Below are positions 26,456 through 35,340 of a stretch of DNA of 64,000 nucleotides, one piece after another. A model generated the notes under the pieces. It was not told where the DNA came from. It saw only the letters and a program-made list of their open reading frames with translations, and made no database searches. The translations under genes and the position numbers were made by a program. Each line of letters begins with the position of its first letter. Position 1 is the stretch's first letter. This stretch comes from Roseicyclus amphidinii (GTDB lineage: Bacteria; Pseudomonadota; Alphaproteobacteria; Rhodobacterales; Rhodobacteraceae), in NCBI RefSeq assembly GCF_030163755.1, contig NZ_JASJOE010000009.1, forward strand, positions 1 through 64,000. Direction: 5' to 3'.

Positions 26456-28070
26456 CATGCCCGACCGGCGGCTGTTCACGCAGCGCGCCGGGTGGGAGGC
26501 GCTGCGCACGGGCTTTCGCTGGGACATTCCGCGCCGGTTCAACATCGCGCAGGCCTGTTGCGAGGACTGGGCCGCCGTGGCGCCCGACCGCGTTGCGGTG
26601 ATCCACCGCCACGCCGACGGACGGCGCGAGACCTGGACCTATGGCCAGCTCAAGCGCGCCTCGGACGCGCTGGCGGGCGCGCTGGCCGCCCGCGGTGTCG
26701 CGCGTGGCGACCGGGTGGCCGTCCTGCTGGCGCAGCACCCCGCCGTCCTCGTCACCCATTTCGCCGCGATGAAGCTCGGGGCGGTGTCGCTGCCGCTTTT
26801 CACGCTTTTCGGGGAAGACGCCCTGCGCTACCGCCTGTCCGACAGCGGGGCCGCGGCCATCGTCACCGACGCCGCTACCCTGCCGCGCGTCATGGCGCTG
26901 GCGCCCGAGCTGCCGGGGCTCTCCACGATCATCACCACCGGGGCGGCGCGCGCGCCTGTCCTCGGGTTCGACGACCTCATCTCCGGCCCGCCGCTGCGGG
27001 CCTCCGCCGACACCGCCGCCGAGGACCCGGCGGTGATGATCTACACCTCCGGCACCACCGGCGACCCCAAGGGCGTGCTGCACGCCCACCGGTTCCTCTT
27101 CGGGCACCTGCCCTGCATGGAGCTGAGCCAGGGGTTCTTTCCGCAAGCCGGTGACGTGGGCTGGACGCCCGCCGACTGGGCCTGGATCGGCGGGTTGATG
27201 GATATGGCGATCCCCTGCCTGTATTACGGCGTGCCGCTGGTCTCGCACCGTTTCGCCAGGTTCGACCCCGAGGCCGCCTTGCGCCTGATGGCCGAAGAGC
27301 GGGTGAGCAACGCCTTCATCCCGCCCACCGCGCTGCGCCTGATGCGGCAGGCGGTGCCACCCGCGGGCCTGAGACTGCGCGCCATCGGCTCGGGGGGCGA
27401 GGCGCTCGGCGCGAACCTGCTCGACTGGGGGCGCGAGACGCTCGGGTGCCCGATCAACGAGTTCTATGGCCAGACCGAGGCGAACCTCGTGGTCGCCGCC
27501 TGCGACGGGCTGATGGAGCGGGTGCCGGGGGCCATGGGCCTGCCCGTGCCGGGCCATGAGGTCACCCTGCGCGACGCAAAGGGCGAGGTCGGAACCGGCG
27601 AGGTGGGCGAGGTCTGCGTCCTCGCGCCCGACCCGGTGATGTTCCTCGAATACTGGAACAAGCCCGAGGCGACGGCGAAGAAACTCGTGGACGGCTGGCT
27701 GCGCACCGGCGATCTCGCTACCCGCGATGCGGGCGGGCAGATCACCTTTCACGCCCGCGATGACGATGTGATCACCTCGGCCGGCTACCGTATCGGCCCG
27801 GTCGAGATCGAACAGGCGCTGGCGCGCCACCCCGATGTCGTCATGGCTGCCGTGGTGGGCGAGCCCGACCCGGTCCGGACCGAGATCGTGGTGGCCCATG
27901 TCGTCCTGCGCGACGGGGCCGACTGGTCGGGGATGGAAGAGGCGCTGCAGGCGCTGGTGCGCGAGAAGGTCTCGGCCCATTGCGTGCCGCGCCGGGTGGT
28001 GCGCGCCGACAGCCTGCCGATGACGGCGACGGGCAAGATCATGCGCCGCGCGCTCAGGACCGGGCGCTGA
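26448..28070 (+). CDS. AMP-binding acyl-CoA synthetase
   Basis: The 540-aa ligase has the adenylation motifs in order: VMIYTSGTTGDPKGVLHAHR (P-loop), the WTPADWAW segment of acetyl-CoA-synthetase-like enzymes, FYGQTEAN, and GWLRTGDLA, with C-terminal TATGKIMRRALR carrying the catalytic Lys. It activates a carboxylic acid to the AMP ester and then the CoA thioester. The WTPADWAW and EALGANLLDW features place it near acetyl/medium-chain ligases, not long-chain FadD. The ATG at 26448 overlaps the lipoprotein stop by 8 bases; ATG 26457 is an alternative. A four-palindrome array begins three bases after its stop. Confidence 0.93.
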   Translation: MPDMPDRRLFTQRAGWEALRTGFRWDIPRRFNIAQACCEDWAAVAPDRVAVIHRHADGRRETWTYGQLKRASDALAGALAARGVARGDRVAVLLAQHPAVLVTHFAAMKLGAVSLPLFTLFGEDALRYRLSDSGAAAIVTDAATLPRVMALAPELPGLSTIITTGAARAPVLGFDDLISGPPLRASADTAAEDPAVMIYTSGTTGDPKGVLHAHRFLFGHLPCMELSQGFFPQAGDVGWTPADWAWIGGLMDMAIPCLYYGVPLVSHRFARFDPEAALRLMAEERVSNAFIPPTALRLMRQAVPPAGLRLRAIGSGGEALGANLLDWGRETLGCPINEFYGQTEANLVVAACDGLMERVPGAMGLPVPGHEVTLRDAKGEVGTGEVGEVCVLAPDPVMFLEYWNKPEATAKKLVDGWLRTGDLATRDAGGQITFHARDDDVITSAGYRIGPVEIEQALARHPDVVMAAVVGEPDPVRTEIVVAHVVLRDGADWSGMEEALQALVREKVSAHCVPRRVVRADSLPMTATGKIMRRALRTGR

Positions 28071-28072
28071 CC

Positions 28073-28161
28073 AGACCCTTGCAAGGGTCTGCCCAGCCTT
28101 TTGCAAAAGGCTGGAAGAGGGTCTTGCAAGACCCTCGGCAAAACTCTTGCAAGAGTTTTGC
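28073..28161. repeat. Array of four TTGCAA/TTTGCAAA-centred perfect palindromes
   Basis: Four loop-less perfect palindromes follow one another between convergent genes: 28073-28090 (half AGACCCTTG), 28093-28114 (half CCAGCCTTTTG), 28117-28136 (half GAGGGTCTTG) and 28138-28161 (half GCAAAACTCTTG). All centre on TTGCAA. The array begins 3 bases after the synthetase stop and ends 7 bases before the DUF3422 stop, filling the whole gap. Two palindromes share cores with the array at 38089-38177. It probably acts as a bidirectional transcription end. Confidence 0.9.
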
Positions 28162-28167
28162 GCCGCC

Positions 28168-29451
28168 TCACTTCTCCATGGAGCGCCTTATGGAATGAAC
28201 CGTCAGCCAGACGGCGATCACCACCGGCACCACGGCCAGCGCCGTTAACACCGTCTTGGTCACGCCCAGCGGTTCGGCCAGCGGGCCGATCAGGTAGACC
28301 ACAAGGTTCACCGCGTAATAGCTGATCGCCACCACCGACAGCCCCTCGACCGTCTTCTGCAGGCGCAGCTGCAGGTCGGCGCGGCGGTCCATGCTCTCGA
28401 GCAGCTCCTGGTTCTGCGCCGAGCGGTCCACGTCCACCCGCGTGCGCAGCAGGTCGCCCGCACGGATCGCGCGCTCGGTCATCGACAGAAGCCGCCGTTC
28501 GGTCGCCTTGATGGTGCGCATCGCGGGATCGTAGCGGCGCATCATGAACTCGCCGAAGGTCTGGCGCCCCAGGAACCGCTCTTCGCGCAGGACCGCGATG
28601 CGCTGGCCCACCAGCGCCTCGTAGGCCCCTGTCGCGCCGAAACGAAAGGCGCTTTCGGCCTGCAGCTTCTCCAACTCCGCCGCGATGGACAGTAGCTGGC
28701 CCAGCGTCTCGTCGGGCTTCGACAGGTCGCCGGTCATGTCGGCCACCAGGCGCACCAGCCCCTCGTCCATCTCGCCCATCCGGGTCGAGATCTCGCGCGA
28801 GGTGGGCAGGCCCAGCAGCGACATCGCCTTGTAGGTCTCGATCTCGAAGATGCGTTGCACGATCCGCCCGATCCGGCGGCTGCCGGTGTCGGACTTGCAG
28901 AACACCGCAAAGCGCATGTGCCCGTGGCTGTCGATCCGGAAATCCCCCGCGACGACGGCGGTCTTGTCGAGGACATGGCTGACCGCAAGGCTTTCGGGCA
29001 CCAGCCACTCGCCGATCTTCTCGGCGATGATCTCGTCGTCTTCGGGGGCCACCTCGATCCGCAGATGGGCCGAGGTGATGCGCACGCCGGGTGCTTGCGC
29101 CAGCCAATCCTCCGGGAAGACCTCCCAGGCGGCGGGGTCGAAGGGCCGCTCGCCGTTCGAGGGCAGAAAGGCCGTGTAGGTCACGAACTCGGTGTGCTGT
29201 TCCCACTTCAGTCGGAACTTGCCGAGGTCGCCGAAGAAATGCGTGGCATCGGGGGCCGGGTGATCCGCGCCGAACCGGTCGAGCAGCGCGATGAGATGCG
29301 CCCGATCAAGGCCCCGGTCGCGCTTGGCCGCATCCTTGGGCTGCTTGATGGCGACGAAGATCGCCTGCGCGGGCGCGGCAAGGTTCGGGAAAGGGCGCGC
29401 GTGCAGCTCGTTGGCAAGCCGGTAGCGCAGCGGGTGATCTTCGAGCGGCAT
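28168..29451 (-). CDS. DUF3422 family membrane-anchored protein
   Basis: I start at ATG 29451 (MPLEDHPLRYRLANELHARP) because GGAG lies 8 bases upstream and family members begin this way; the longer frame to 29523 lacks a good ribosome site. The 427-aa product has the family opening with ELHARPFP, a long helical middle (SIAAELEKLQAESAFRFGAT, MRRYDPAMRTIKATERRLLS) and two C-terminal membrane helices (VVAISYYAVNLVVYLIGPLA; VLTALAVVPVVIAVWLTVHS). That is a cytoplasmic domain tethered to the membrane by a hairpin. Function is unknown. Confidence 0.9.
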   Translation of the reverse strand: MPLEDHPLRYRLANELHARPFPNLAAPAQAIFVAIKQPKDAAKRDRGLDRAHLIALLDRFGADHPAPDATHFFGDLGKFRLKWEQHTEFVTYTAFLPSNGERPFDPAAWEVFPEDWLAQAPGVRITSAHLRIEVAPEDDEIIAEKIGEWLVPESLAVSHVLDKTAVVAGDFRIDSHGHMRFAVFCKSDTGSRRIGRIVQRIFEIETYKAMSLLGLPTSREISTRMGEMDEGLVRLVADMTGDLSKPDETLGQLLSIAAELEKLQAESAFRFGATGAYEALVGQRIAVLREERFLGRQTFGEFMMRRYDPAMRTIKATERRLLSMTERAIRAGDLLRTRVDVDRSAQNQELLESMDRRADLQLRLQKTVEGLSVVAISYYAVNLVVYLIGPLAEPLGVTKTVLTALAVVPVVIAVWLTVHSIRRSMEK

Positions 29452-29622
29452 CAGGGCGGCTCCGTCATGGTCCTGCATCGCCACATACGCCTTGTATGGC
29501 CGGTGTAAACCGGAAAAATACAATAAAATTCAGGGTTTGTCGGAATGCAACGGCATACGGGCCGGGCCAAGTGCCCGACAAGTCAGGAAAATCCGCGCCG
29601 CAGTGCAGCATCTTGTCCCGCG

Positions 29623-30384
29623 TCACGTCACCTGCCCGCCCGCGATCTGGATCGATTGCCCGTTCACGCTGCGCGCAGCATCCGAGCAAAGCCACATCAC
29701 CGCGCCCGTCACTTCATCGGTCTGCAAAAGCGTCTTGTGCCGGTTGCCCCGTGCCAGGTAGGCGCGCGCTTCTTCCTCGGTGATGCCCTGCCGCGCGGCA
29801 ATCTCGGCGGCGTTGCGCTCGACGATGGGGGTTTCCACATAGCCGGGGCAGACCGCGTTGAAGGTGACGCGCCCGCCCATGTATTCCTCGCTCAGGCCAT
29901 GGACCAAGCCGATCACCCCGTGTTTCGAGGCGGTGTAGGCGATGGCGTTCTTCAACCCGACCAGCCCGGCGATGGACGAGATCGCCACCATGCGCCCCCA
30001 GTCTTCCCGACCCAGCGTCGCCAGCGCCGCCTGGAAGGTCAGGAAGACCCCGTCGAGGTTTGTCGCCATGATCTGACGCCAATGCGCCAGCGTCTCTTGG
30101 CGAAACGGCGCGGCCTCGGCAATTCCGGCATTCGCCACGCAGATGGCCACGGGTCCGCGCGCCTCCGCCGCCGCGGCGATCCCGTCGCGGACCGAGGCCT
30201 CCTCGTCGACGTTCATCTGCAGGGGGTGAAGCCGCGGGTTCTCCTCTGCCACGCGCTGCAACCGCGCGAGGTTCCGCCCGGTGATCGTCACCTCCGCCCC
30301 CGCCGAAGCGAGCGCCCGCGCGATGCTCAGGCCGATCCCGGTGCCTCCGCCGGTGACCAGCGCGTGCCGTCCTGCATGGTCCAT
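29623..30384 (-). CDS. SDR-family oxidoreductase (3-hydroxyacyl/3-hydroxybutyrate dehydrogenase-like)
   Basis: A classical 253-aa short-chain dehydrogenase. The cofactor loop is TGGGTGIG (11-18), the NAG motif is VANAGI, and the catalytic set is Ser137, Tyr150 and Lys154 (YTASK). The C-terminus VNGQSIQIAGGQVT is typical. A strong AGGAGG site lies just before the ATG. The substrate is not fixed by sequence; enzymes of this look reduce or oxidise 3-hydroxyacyl compounds in degradation pathways. It stands alone, convergent with nothing, 200 bases from the divergent pntA. Confidence 0.9.
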   Translation of the reverse strand: MDHAGRHALVTGGGTGIGLSIARALASAGAEVTITGRNLARLQRVAEENPRLHPLQMNVDEEASVRDGIAAAAEARGPVAICVANAGIAEAAPFRQETLAHWRQIMATNLDGVFLTFQAALATLGREDWGRMVAISSIAGLVGLKNAIAYTASKHGVIGLVHGLSEEYMGGRVTFNAVCPGYVETPIVERNAAEIAARQGITEEEARAYLARGNRHKTLLQTDEVTGAVMWLCSDAARSVNGQSIQIAGGQVT

Positions 30385-30583
30385 GGTCTTTTCCTCCTCT
30401 GGCCTTACCTTCTACCCGATCCGGGCGGCTTCGAAAGGGTCTGCGGCTTGACGCGGCGGAAAGGCTGCAAGGATCGGAAACGGTATGCCATTGTATGCGC
30501 AATAAAATGTCGCGCATGCCCCCGTTGTTAAGCTCGGCGGGTGTTGCTATGGGGCGACGAGACACGGCCATGTCAAAGAGGGG

Positions 30584-32161
30584 ATGACAGTGAAAATAGG
30601 GGCTCCGAAGGAGATCGAGCCGGGCGAAGCACGGGTGGCGATGACGCCCGACAGCGCGCTCCAGCTTCAGAAACTTGGCTATGACTGCGTGATCGAGGCA
30701 GGCGCGGGCGAAGCCGCGGGCTTCACCGATGCCGCCTACGAGGCCGCGGGCGTCTCGGTCGTCAAGACCGCCGCCGCCCTCTGGAAAGAGGCCGACATCG
30801 TCACCAAGGTCCGGCCGCCGACCACCGCCGAGGCCAAGAAGTTCCGCGAGGGGCAGCTTCTGATCTCCTTCTTCTGGCCCGGCCAGAACGAGAAGCTGAT
30901 GGATGCCGCGAAATCCGCAGGCACCAACGTCATCGCCATGGACATGGTCCCGCGCATCTCCCGCGCGCAGAAGATGGACGCGCTGTCCTCCACCGCGAAC
31001 ATCGCGGGCTACCGCGCCGTGATCGAGGCGGGCAACAACTTCGGCCGCTTCTTCACCGGCCAGGTGACCGCTGCGGGCAAGGTGCCCCCGGCCAAGGTGC
31101 TGGTGATCGGCGCGGGCGTCGCGGGTCTTGCCGCGATCGGCACCTCGACCTCGCTGGGCGCGATCACCTACGCCTTCGACGTGCGGCCCGAAGTGGCCGA
31201 GCAGATCGAATCGATGGGCGCCGAGTTCGTCTTCCTCGATTTCGAGGATACGCAGGACAGCTCCGCCACCGGCGGCTACGCGGCCCCCTCCAGCCCCGAG
31301 TTCCGGGAAAAGCAGCTCGAGAAATTCCGCGAGATGGCGCCCGAGATCGACATCGTCATCTGCACCGCGCTGATCCCGGGCCGGGATGCGCCGGTGCTTT
31401 GGACCGCCGACATGGTCGAGATGATGAAGCCCGGTTCGGTCATCGTCGACCTTGCCGCCGAGCGGGGCGGCAACTGCGAGCTGACGAAAAAGGACGAGCG
31501 CATCGTCTCGGACAACGGCGTCGTGGTGATCGGCTACACCGATTTCCCCAGCCGCATGGCCGCGCAATCCTCGACGCTTTACGCCACCAACATCCGCCAC
31601 ATGATGACCGACCTCACGCCCGAAAAGGACGGCGCGGTCAATCACAACATGGAGGATGACGTGATCCGCGGCGCGACCGCGGTCTTCGCGGGCGAGATCA
31701 CCTATCCGCCGCCGCCGCCCAAGGTCGCGGCCATCGCCGCCGCGCCGAAGAAGGAAAAGCCCAAGGAACTGACGCCGGAAGAAAAGCGCGCGGCCGAGGT
31801 CGCCGCCTTCAAGGCGCAGACCAAGAACCAGGTCACGCTTCTTGCGGTCGGCGGTGCGCTGGTGCTGGGCGTGGGCCTCATCGCGCCCGCAAGCTTCATG
31901 CAGCATTTCATCGTTTTCGTGCTCTCGGTCTTCATCGGCTTCCAGGTGATCTGGAACGTGGCGCATTCGCTGCACACGCCGCTGATGGCCGTCACCAACG
32001 CGATTTCCTCGATCATCATCCTGGGCGCGCTGATGCAGATCGGCTCGAGCTCGATGCTGATCACGGTCTTGGCCGCGCTCGGCATCTTCATGGCTGCCGT
32101 GAACATCTTCGGCGGCTTCCTCGTGACACGGCGCATGCTCGCCATGTTCCAGAAATCTTGA
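30584..32161 (+). CDS. pntA: NAD(P) transhydrogenase subunit alpha
   Basis: The 525-aa alpha subunit of proton-translocating transhydrogenase, which drives NADP+ reduction by NADH with the proton gradient. Residues about 1-370 are the NAD(H)-binding domain I ([37 protein letters not shown]). A charged linker ([16 protein letters not shown]) leads to four membrane helices (about 410-520). It is the fused long form, as in E. coli, not the split pntAA/pntAB of Rhodospirillum. AGAGGGG precedes the ATG. pntB follows after 19 bases. Confidence 0.97.
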   Translation: MTVKIGAPKEIEPGEARVAMTPDSALQLQKLGYDCVIEAGAGEAAGFTDAAYEAAGVSVVKTAAALWKEADIVTKVRPPTTAEAKKFREGQLLISFFWPGQNEKLMDAAKSAGTNVIAMDMVPRISRAQKMDALSSTANIAGYRAVIEAGNNFGRFFTGQVTAAGKVPPAKVLVIGAGVAGLAAIGTSTSLGAITYAFDVRPEVAEQIESMGAEFVFLDFEDTQDSSATGGYAAPSSPEFREKQLEKFREMAPEIDIVICTALIPGRDAPVLWTADMVEMMKPGSVIVDLAAERGGNCELTKKDERIVSDNGVVVIGYTDFPSRMAAQSSTLYATNIRHMMTDLTPEKDGAVNHNMEDDVIRGATAVFAGEITYPPPPPKVAAIAAAPKKEKPKELTPEEKRAAEVAAFKAQTKNQVTLLAVGGALVLGVGLIAPASFMQHFIVFVLSVFIGFQVIWNVAHSLHTPLMAVTNAISSIIILGALMQIGSSSMLITVLAALGIFMAAVNIFGGFLVTRRMLAMFQKS

Positions 32162-32180
32162 GCGGGCAGGGGTAGAGACA

Positions 32181-33689
32181 ATGGATTTCGGATTCACCAT
32201 TGCGGCCTACGCGGTCGCGGGCGTGCTCTTCATCCTCTCGCTGGGTGGCCTTTCTGGGCAGGAAAGCGCGAAACGCGCCGTGTGGTATGGCATCGCGGGC
32301 ATGGCCATCGCGGTCGTGGCCACGCTGATCGGGCCGGGTTCCGGCCTGTGGCTCATGTCGCTGATCCTGATCGCGGGCGGCGCGGCGGTCGGCTACCAGC
32401 TGGCCACCAAGGTGCAGATGACGCAGATGCCCGAGCTTGTGGCGATCATGCACTCGCTCGTCGGTCTCGCTGCCGTCTTCGTCGGCGTGAACGCCCATGT
32501 CGAGATCGGCCGCGTCGCGGCCGAGTTCGCCACCGCCGGCCTGCCCTTCCCGCAGCCCGAAGGCCCGCTGAGCGATGCGGCCTATGCGCTACTGGGCACG
32601 CTGTCGAACTTCGGTGAGCTGATCGGCAAGAAGACCGGTGTCGAGATCGGCATCCTCCGGGTCGAGCTGGTGCTGGGCATCTGGATCGGTGCCGTGACCT
32701 TCACCGGCTCGGTCGTGGCCTATGGCAAGCTGTCGGGCAACTCGTCGCTCCTGCCGTTCAAGATCGACACGGCGGCCAAGCAGCTGCCCGGCGGTCACAT
32801 GCTGAACGCCGCCGCAGCCGCCGGTTCGGTCATCCTGCTGGCGATGTATCTCGGCGGGGCGGGCACCTGGGCACTTCTGCTGCTGGCGCTGCTGGGCTTC
32901 TTCATCGGCTACCACCTGATCATGGGGATCGGCGGCGCGGACATGCCCGTCGTGGTCTCGATGCTGAACAGCTACTCGGGCTGGGCGGCGGCGGCCATCG
33001 GCTTCAGCCTCGGCAATGACCTGCTGATCGTGGTGGGCGCGCTGGTCGGCTCGTCGGGTGCGATCCTCAGCTATATCATGTGCAAGGCGATGAACCGCAG
33101 CTTCGTCAGCGTGATCCTCGGCGGCTTCGGCGGGGCCACGGGCGAGCAGCAGGCGATCGAGGGCGAACAGGTCGCCATCGACGCCGACGGCGTCGCCACC
33201 GCGCTGAACGAGGCCGACAGCGTCATCATCGTTCCGGGCTACGGCATGGCCGTTGCACAGGCGCAGCAGGGCGTGGCCGAACTGACCCGCAAGCTGCGCG
33301 CGGCGGGCAAGGAGGTGCGTTTCGCCATCCACCCCGTCGCGGGCCGCCTGCCGGGGCACATGAACGTGCTTCTGGCCGAGGCCAAGGTGCCCTACGACAT
33401 CGTGCTCGAGATGGACGAGATCAACGAGGACTTCCCGGATACGGATGTCGTCATCGTCATCGGCTCGAACGACATCGTGAACCCGGCCGCCCAGGACGAC
33501 CCCAACAGCCCCATCGCCGGCATGCCGGTGCTCGAGGTGTGGAAGGCCAAGCAGGTCTTCGTCTCCAAGCGGGGGCAGGGCACGGGCTATTCCGGCATCG
33601 AGAACCCGCTCTTCTTCAAGGAGAACACGCGGATGTTCTACGGCGACGCGAAAGCCAGCATCGACACGCTGCTGCCCAAGATCGGCTGA
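32181..33689 (+). CDS. pntB: NAD(P) transhydrogenase subunit beta
   Basis: The 502-aa beta subunit: about eight or nine membrane helices in the first 300 residues, then the NADP(H)-binding domain III. Typical sites are [47 protein letters not shown] and [18 protein letters not shown]. Together with PntA it forms the (alpha-beta)2 complex in the inner membrane. A strong intrinsic terminator follows 28 bases after the stop, closing the pntAB operon. Confidence 0.97.
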   Translation: MDFGFTIAAYAVAGVLFILSLGGLSGQESAKRAVWYGIAGMAIAVVATLIGPGSGLWLMSLILIAGGAAVGYQLATKVQMTQMPELVAIMHSLVGLAAVFVGVNAHVEIGRVAAEFATAGLPFPQPEGPLSDAAYALLGTLSNFGELIGKKTGVEIGILRVELVLGIWIGAVTFTGSVVAYGKLSGNSSLLPFKIDTAAKQLPGGHMLNAAAAAGSVILLAMYLGGAGTWALLLLALLGFFIGYHLIMGIGGADMPVVVSMLNSYSGWAAAAIGFSLGNDLLIVVGALVGSSGAILSYIMCKAMNRSFVSVILGGFGGATGEQQAIEGEQVAIDADGVATALNEADSVIIVPGYGMAVAQAQQGVAELTRKLRAAGKEVRFAIHPVAGRLPGHMNVLLAEAKVPYDIVLEMDEINEDFPDTDVVIVIGSNDIVNPAAQDDPNSPIAGMPVLEVWKAKQVFVSKRGQGTGYSGIENPLFFKENTRMFYGDAKASIDTLLPKIG

Positions 33690-33717
33690 GCCGTCGATCC
33701 GCTCAACGAAAATACAA

Positions 33718-33748
33718 AGCCCCGGACCTTGTGTCCGGGGCTTTTTTT
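33718..33748 (+). terminator. Intrinsic terminator of pntAB
   Basis: A 10-bp perfect stem AGCCCCGGAC (33718-33727) / GTCCGGGGCT (33733-33742) with loop CTTGT, followed by a run of seven T on the plus strand. This is a textbook Rho-independent terminator and the only one of that classical form I noticed in the window. Confidence 0.95.
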
Positions 33749-33793
33749 GCGTCTTTCTGACGGGGTCAGGTCTGGCCCCTGCCTTGACCGGCG

Positions 33794-34105
33794 TCAGACC
33801 ACTGTCGCCGCCTCGCGGTCGAAGAGATAGACCGAGATGGCCGTGTTCTGCGTCATCTCGCGCAGCTTGAACACGTTCTCCAGCCCGGCCAGCACGCTGA
33901 TCTGAGCTTGCGAAAAGCGGTTCATGTCCTCCAGCGCATCGAAGCGCACGATCATGGTCACGCGCCCCTCCTTGTGCAGAAGGATGTTGAGGCTGGCGAT
34001 ATTGGCGTCCGCAATCGCCCCGCCGATTTCCGTCGACAGGTGCGACACACCGATCTTGGCCGCCTCGAGAGACTGGAAGCACAGGGTGTAGATCTTGGAA
34101 TACAT
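33794..34105 (-). CDS. Small hypothetical protein, 103 aa
   Basis: The product starts MYSKIYTLCFQSLEAAKIGV and alternates strands and helices (SLNILLHKEGRVTMIVRFDA; AISVYLFDREA), which suggests a small ferredoxin-like alpha/beta fold. No family is recognised. Its ATG lies two bases after the stop of the GAF-domain gene, so the pair is co-transcribed, and the small protein could be a partner or output of the sensor. No signal peptide or membrane segment is visible. Confidence 0.75.
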   Translation of the reverse strand: MYSKIYTLCFQSLEAAKIGVSHLSTEIGGAIADANIASLNILLHKEGRVTMIVRFDALEDMNRFSQAQISVLAGLENVFKLREMTQNTAISVYLFDREAATVV

Positions 34106-34107
34106 GC

Positions 34108-34941
34108 TCAGAACTCCGCCTCGTCCATCATCTCGAACATCGCATCGAGCAGCTGAGCATCCCGCATCGGAGAGGCCTTTGCCTTGTATTCGGCCGGGCC
34201 CAGCCCGCGCCCGGTCTTGAGCGTGGCACCCGCCGCCGTCAGGCTCAGTGCGCCCTCGACATCCTGCGCCAGCCCCGCGGCCAGCAGGTCGTCACGCTGG
34301 CTCCCCGAGACCGGCAGGCCCATGCACAGGTTCAGAAAGCCGCGCGCCGCGCCCAGCCCGTCCAAGCCTGCCGCCTGCAGATCGGCGAGGATCGCCTCGC
34401 AGTCCTGCGCCGCGCGCTCCTGCTGGTCGGTCTGCAGCTGGATCGACAGGGCCAGATCGGCCGCCACCCCGGTCAGCAGCTCGACCTGTTCGGGGCTCAA
34501 CTCGCGCGGGACGAAATCCACCGCGCAGATCGTGCCGAGGATGTAGCCCTCCGGCGTGACCAGCGGGAACCCGGCCCAGAACACCCAATGGGGGTCGCCG
34601 GTGACAAGCGGATGCGCTTCGAAGGTCGGATGAACCCGCATGTCGTTCACGATGAAGGGGCGAGTGTCCAGCAGCGCGTGCTGGCAGACGGTTTCATGCC
34701 GAGCAACCTCGGTCGCGCCGGTCAGGCAGCCGGTGAAATTCTCCGACAGGAAATACTGCCGCGCTTCGTCGAGCAGGCCGGTATAGGACACCGGCACCCC
34801 CGCGATATGACGAAACAGCCGGGTGTAGATGTCGAAGCGGGACAGGTGCTTGCTGTCCATCAGCCCGCTTCGATGCACGGCGGACAGGCGGCCTGCCTCG
34901 TTCGACGGCAGGCGCGCCGGTTTGAAGTCTGGTCGTTCCAC
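34108..34941 (-). CDS. GAF-domain protein
   Basis: A 277-aa cytoplasmic protein started by GTG 34941 with AGGAGA six bases upstream. Residues about 30-185 form a GAF sensory domain of the type found with phosphodiesterases and histidine kinases: CQHALLDTRPFIVNDMRVHP, FWAGFPLVTPEGYILGTICA, then VDFVPRELSPEQVELLTGVA. No kinase, GGDEF or HTH output domain follows. The C-terminal 90 residues are helical and unassigned. It is coupled to a small protein of unknown function downstream and may act as a signal-binding regulator by protein contact. Confidence 0.85.
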   Translation of the reverse strand: MERPDFKPARLPSNEAGRLSAVHRSGLMDSKHLSRFDIYTRLFRHIAGVPVSYTGLLDEARQYFLSENFTGCLTGATEVARHETVCQHALLDTRPFIVNDMRVHPTFEAHPLVTGDPHWVFWAGFPLVTPEGYILGTICAVDFVPRELSPEQVELLTGVAADLALSIQLQTDQQERAAQDCEAILADLQAAGLDGLGAARGFLNLCMGLPVSGSQRDDLLAAGLAQDVEGALSLTAAGATLKTGRGLGPAEYKAKASPMRDAQLLDAMFEMMDEAEF

Positions 34942-35058
34942 AACGGTCTCCTCTCGAGTCCCCCTTTGAAACGGTCGGGGTCGAGAGGGTCTTAGCTCCG
35001 TGCCTGTGGCAAAGTGCGGGGCGCGCCCTGGCCGTCGCGTCGTGACGCAGGGACGCCC

Positions 35059-35244
35059 CTACTTCGTCAGGATCAGCTTGCCCGCCCGGGTGATGCGCAG
35101 CTGGTAGGTCTTGTCGTCGAGCACGATCATCGCGGTGCCCGCCCCATCGGTCAGCCGTCGCGCGTCATAGACCGGCAGGCTGTGATGCAGGGGTGCCGTG
35201 CGGCTCTGGTCGTGGCTGTCGATCCGTTCCGAATGAAAGCTCAT
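35059..35244 (-). CDS. hemP: Hemin uptake protein HemP
   Basis: The family-like part starts at ATG 35244 (MSFHSERIDSHDQSRTAPLH), giving 61 aa, the usual HemP size. The conserved end is YDARRLTDGAGTAMIVLDDK followed by TYQLRITRAGKLILTK. HemP genes are typically iron-regulated and lie beside heme-uptake operons; in some proteobacteria HemP activates the heme receptor gene. No heme receptor or ABC genes are seen beside it here, which is unusual. The AT-rich spacer 35245-35331 is its likely promoter. I could not identify a specific iron box. Confidence 0.9.
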   Translation of the reverse strand: MSFHSERIDSHDQSRTAPLHHSLPVYDARRLTDGAGTAMIVLDDKTYQLRITRAGKLILTK

Positions 35245-35321
35245 GGTCGATGTCTCCGGGTTGTGGCGGTCCTGTCGGCCTCTCAGGTTAAATCCTGACT
35301 TAAACACTCGGATTCGTCAAT

Positions 35322-35340
35322 CCCGAGTTTTTCACTCGGG
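35322..35340 (-). terminator. Hairpin overlapping the HDAC-family stop codon
   Basis: CCCGAGT (35322-35328) and ACTCGGG (35334-35340) form a 7-bp stem around TTTTC. The TGA of the HDAC-family gene (35334-35332) lies inside it. On the minus strand it is not followed by a clear T run, so termination is plausible but weakly supported. Confidence 0.45.
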
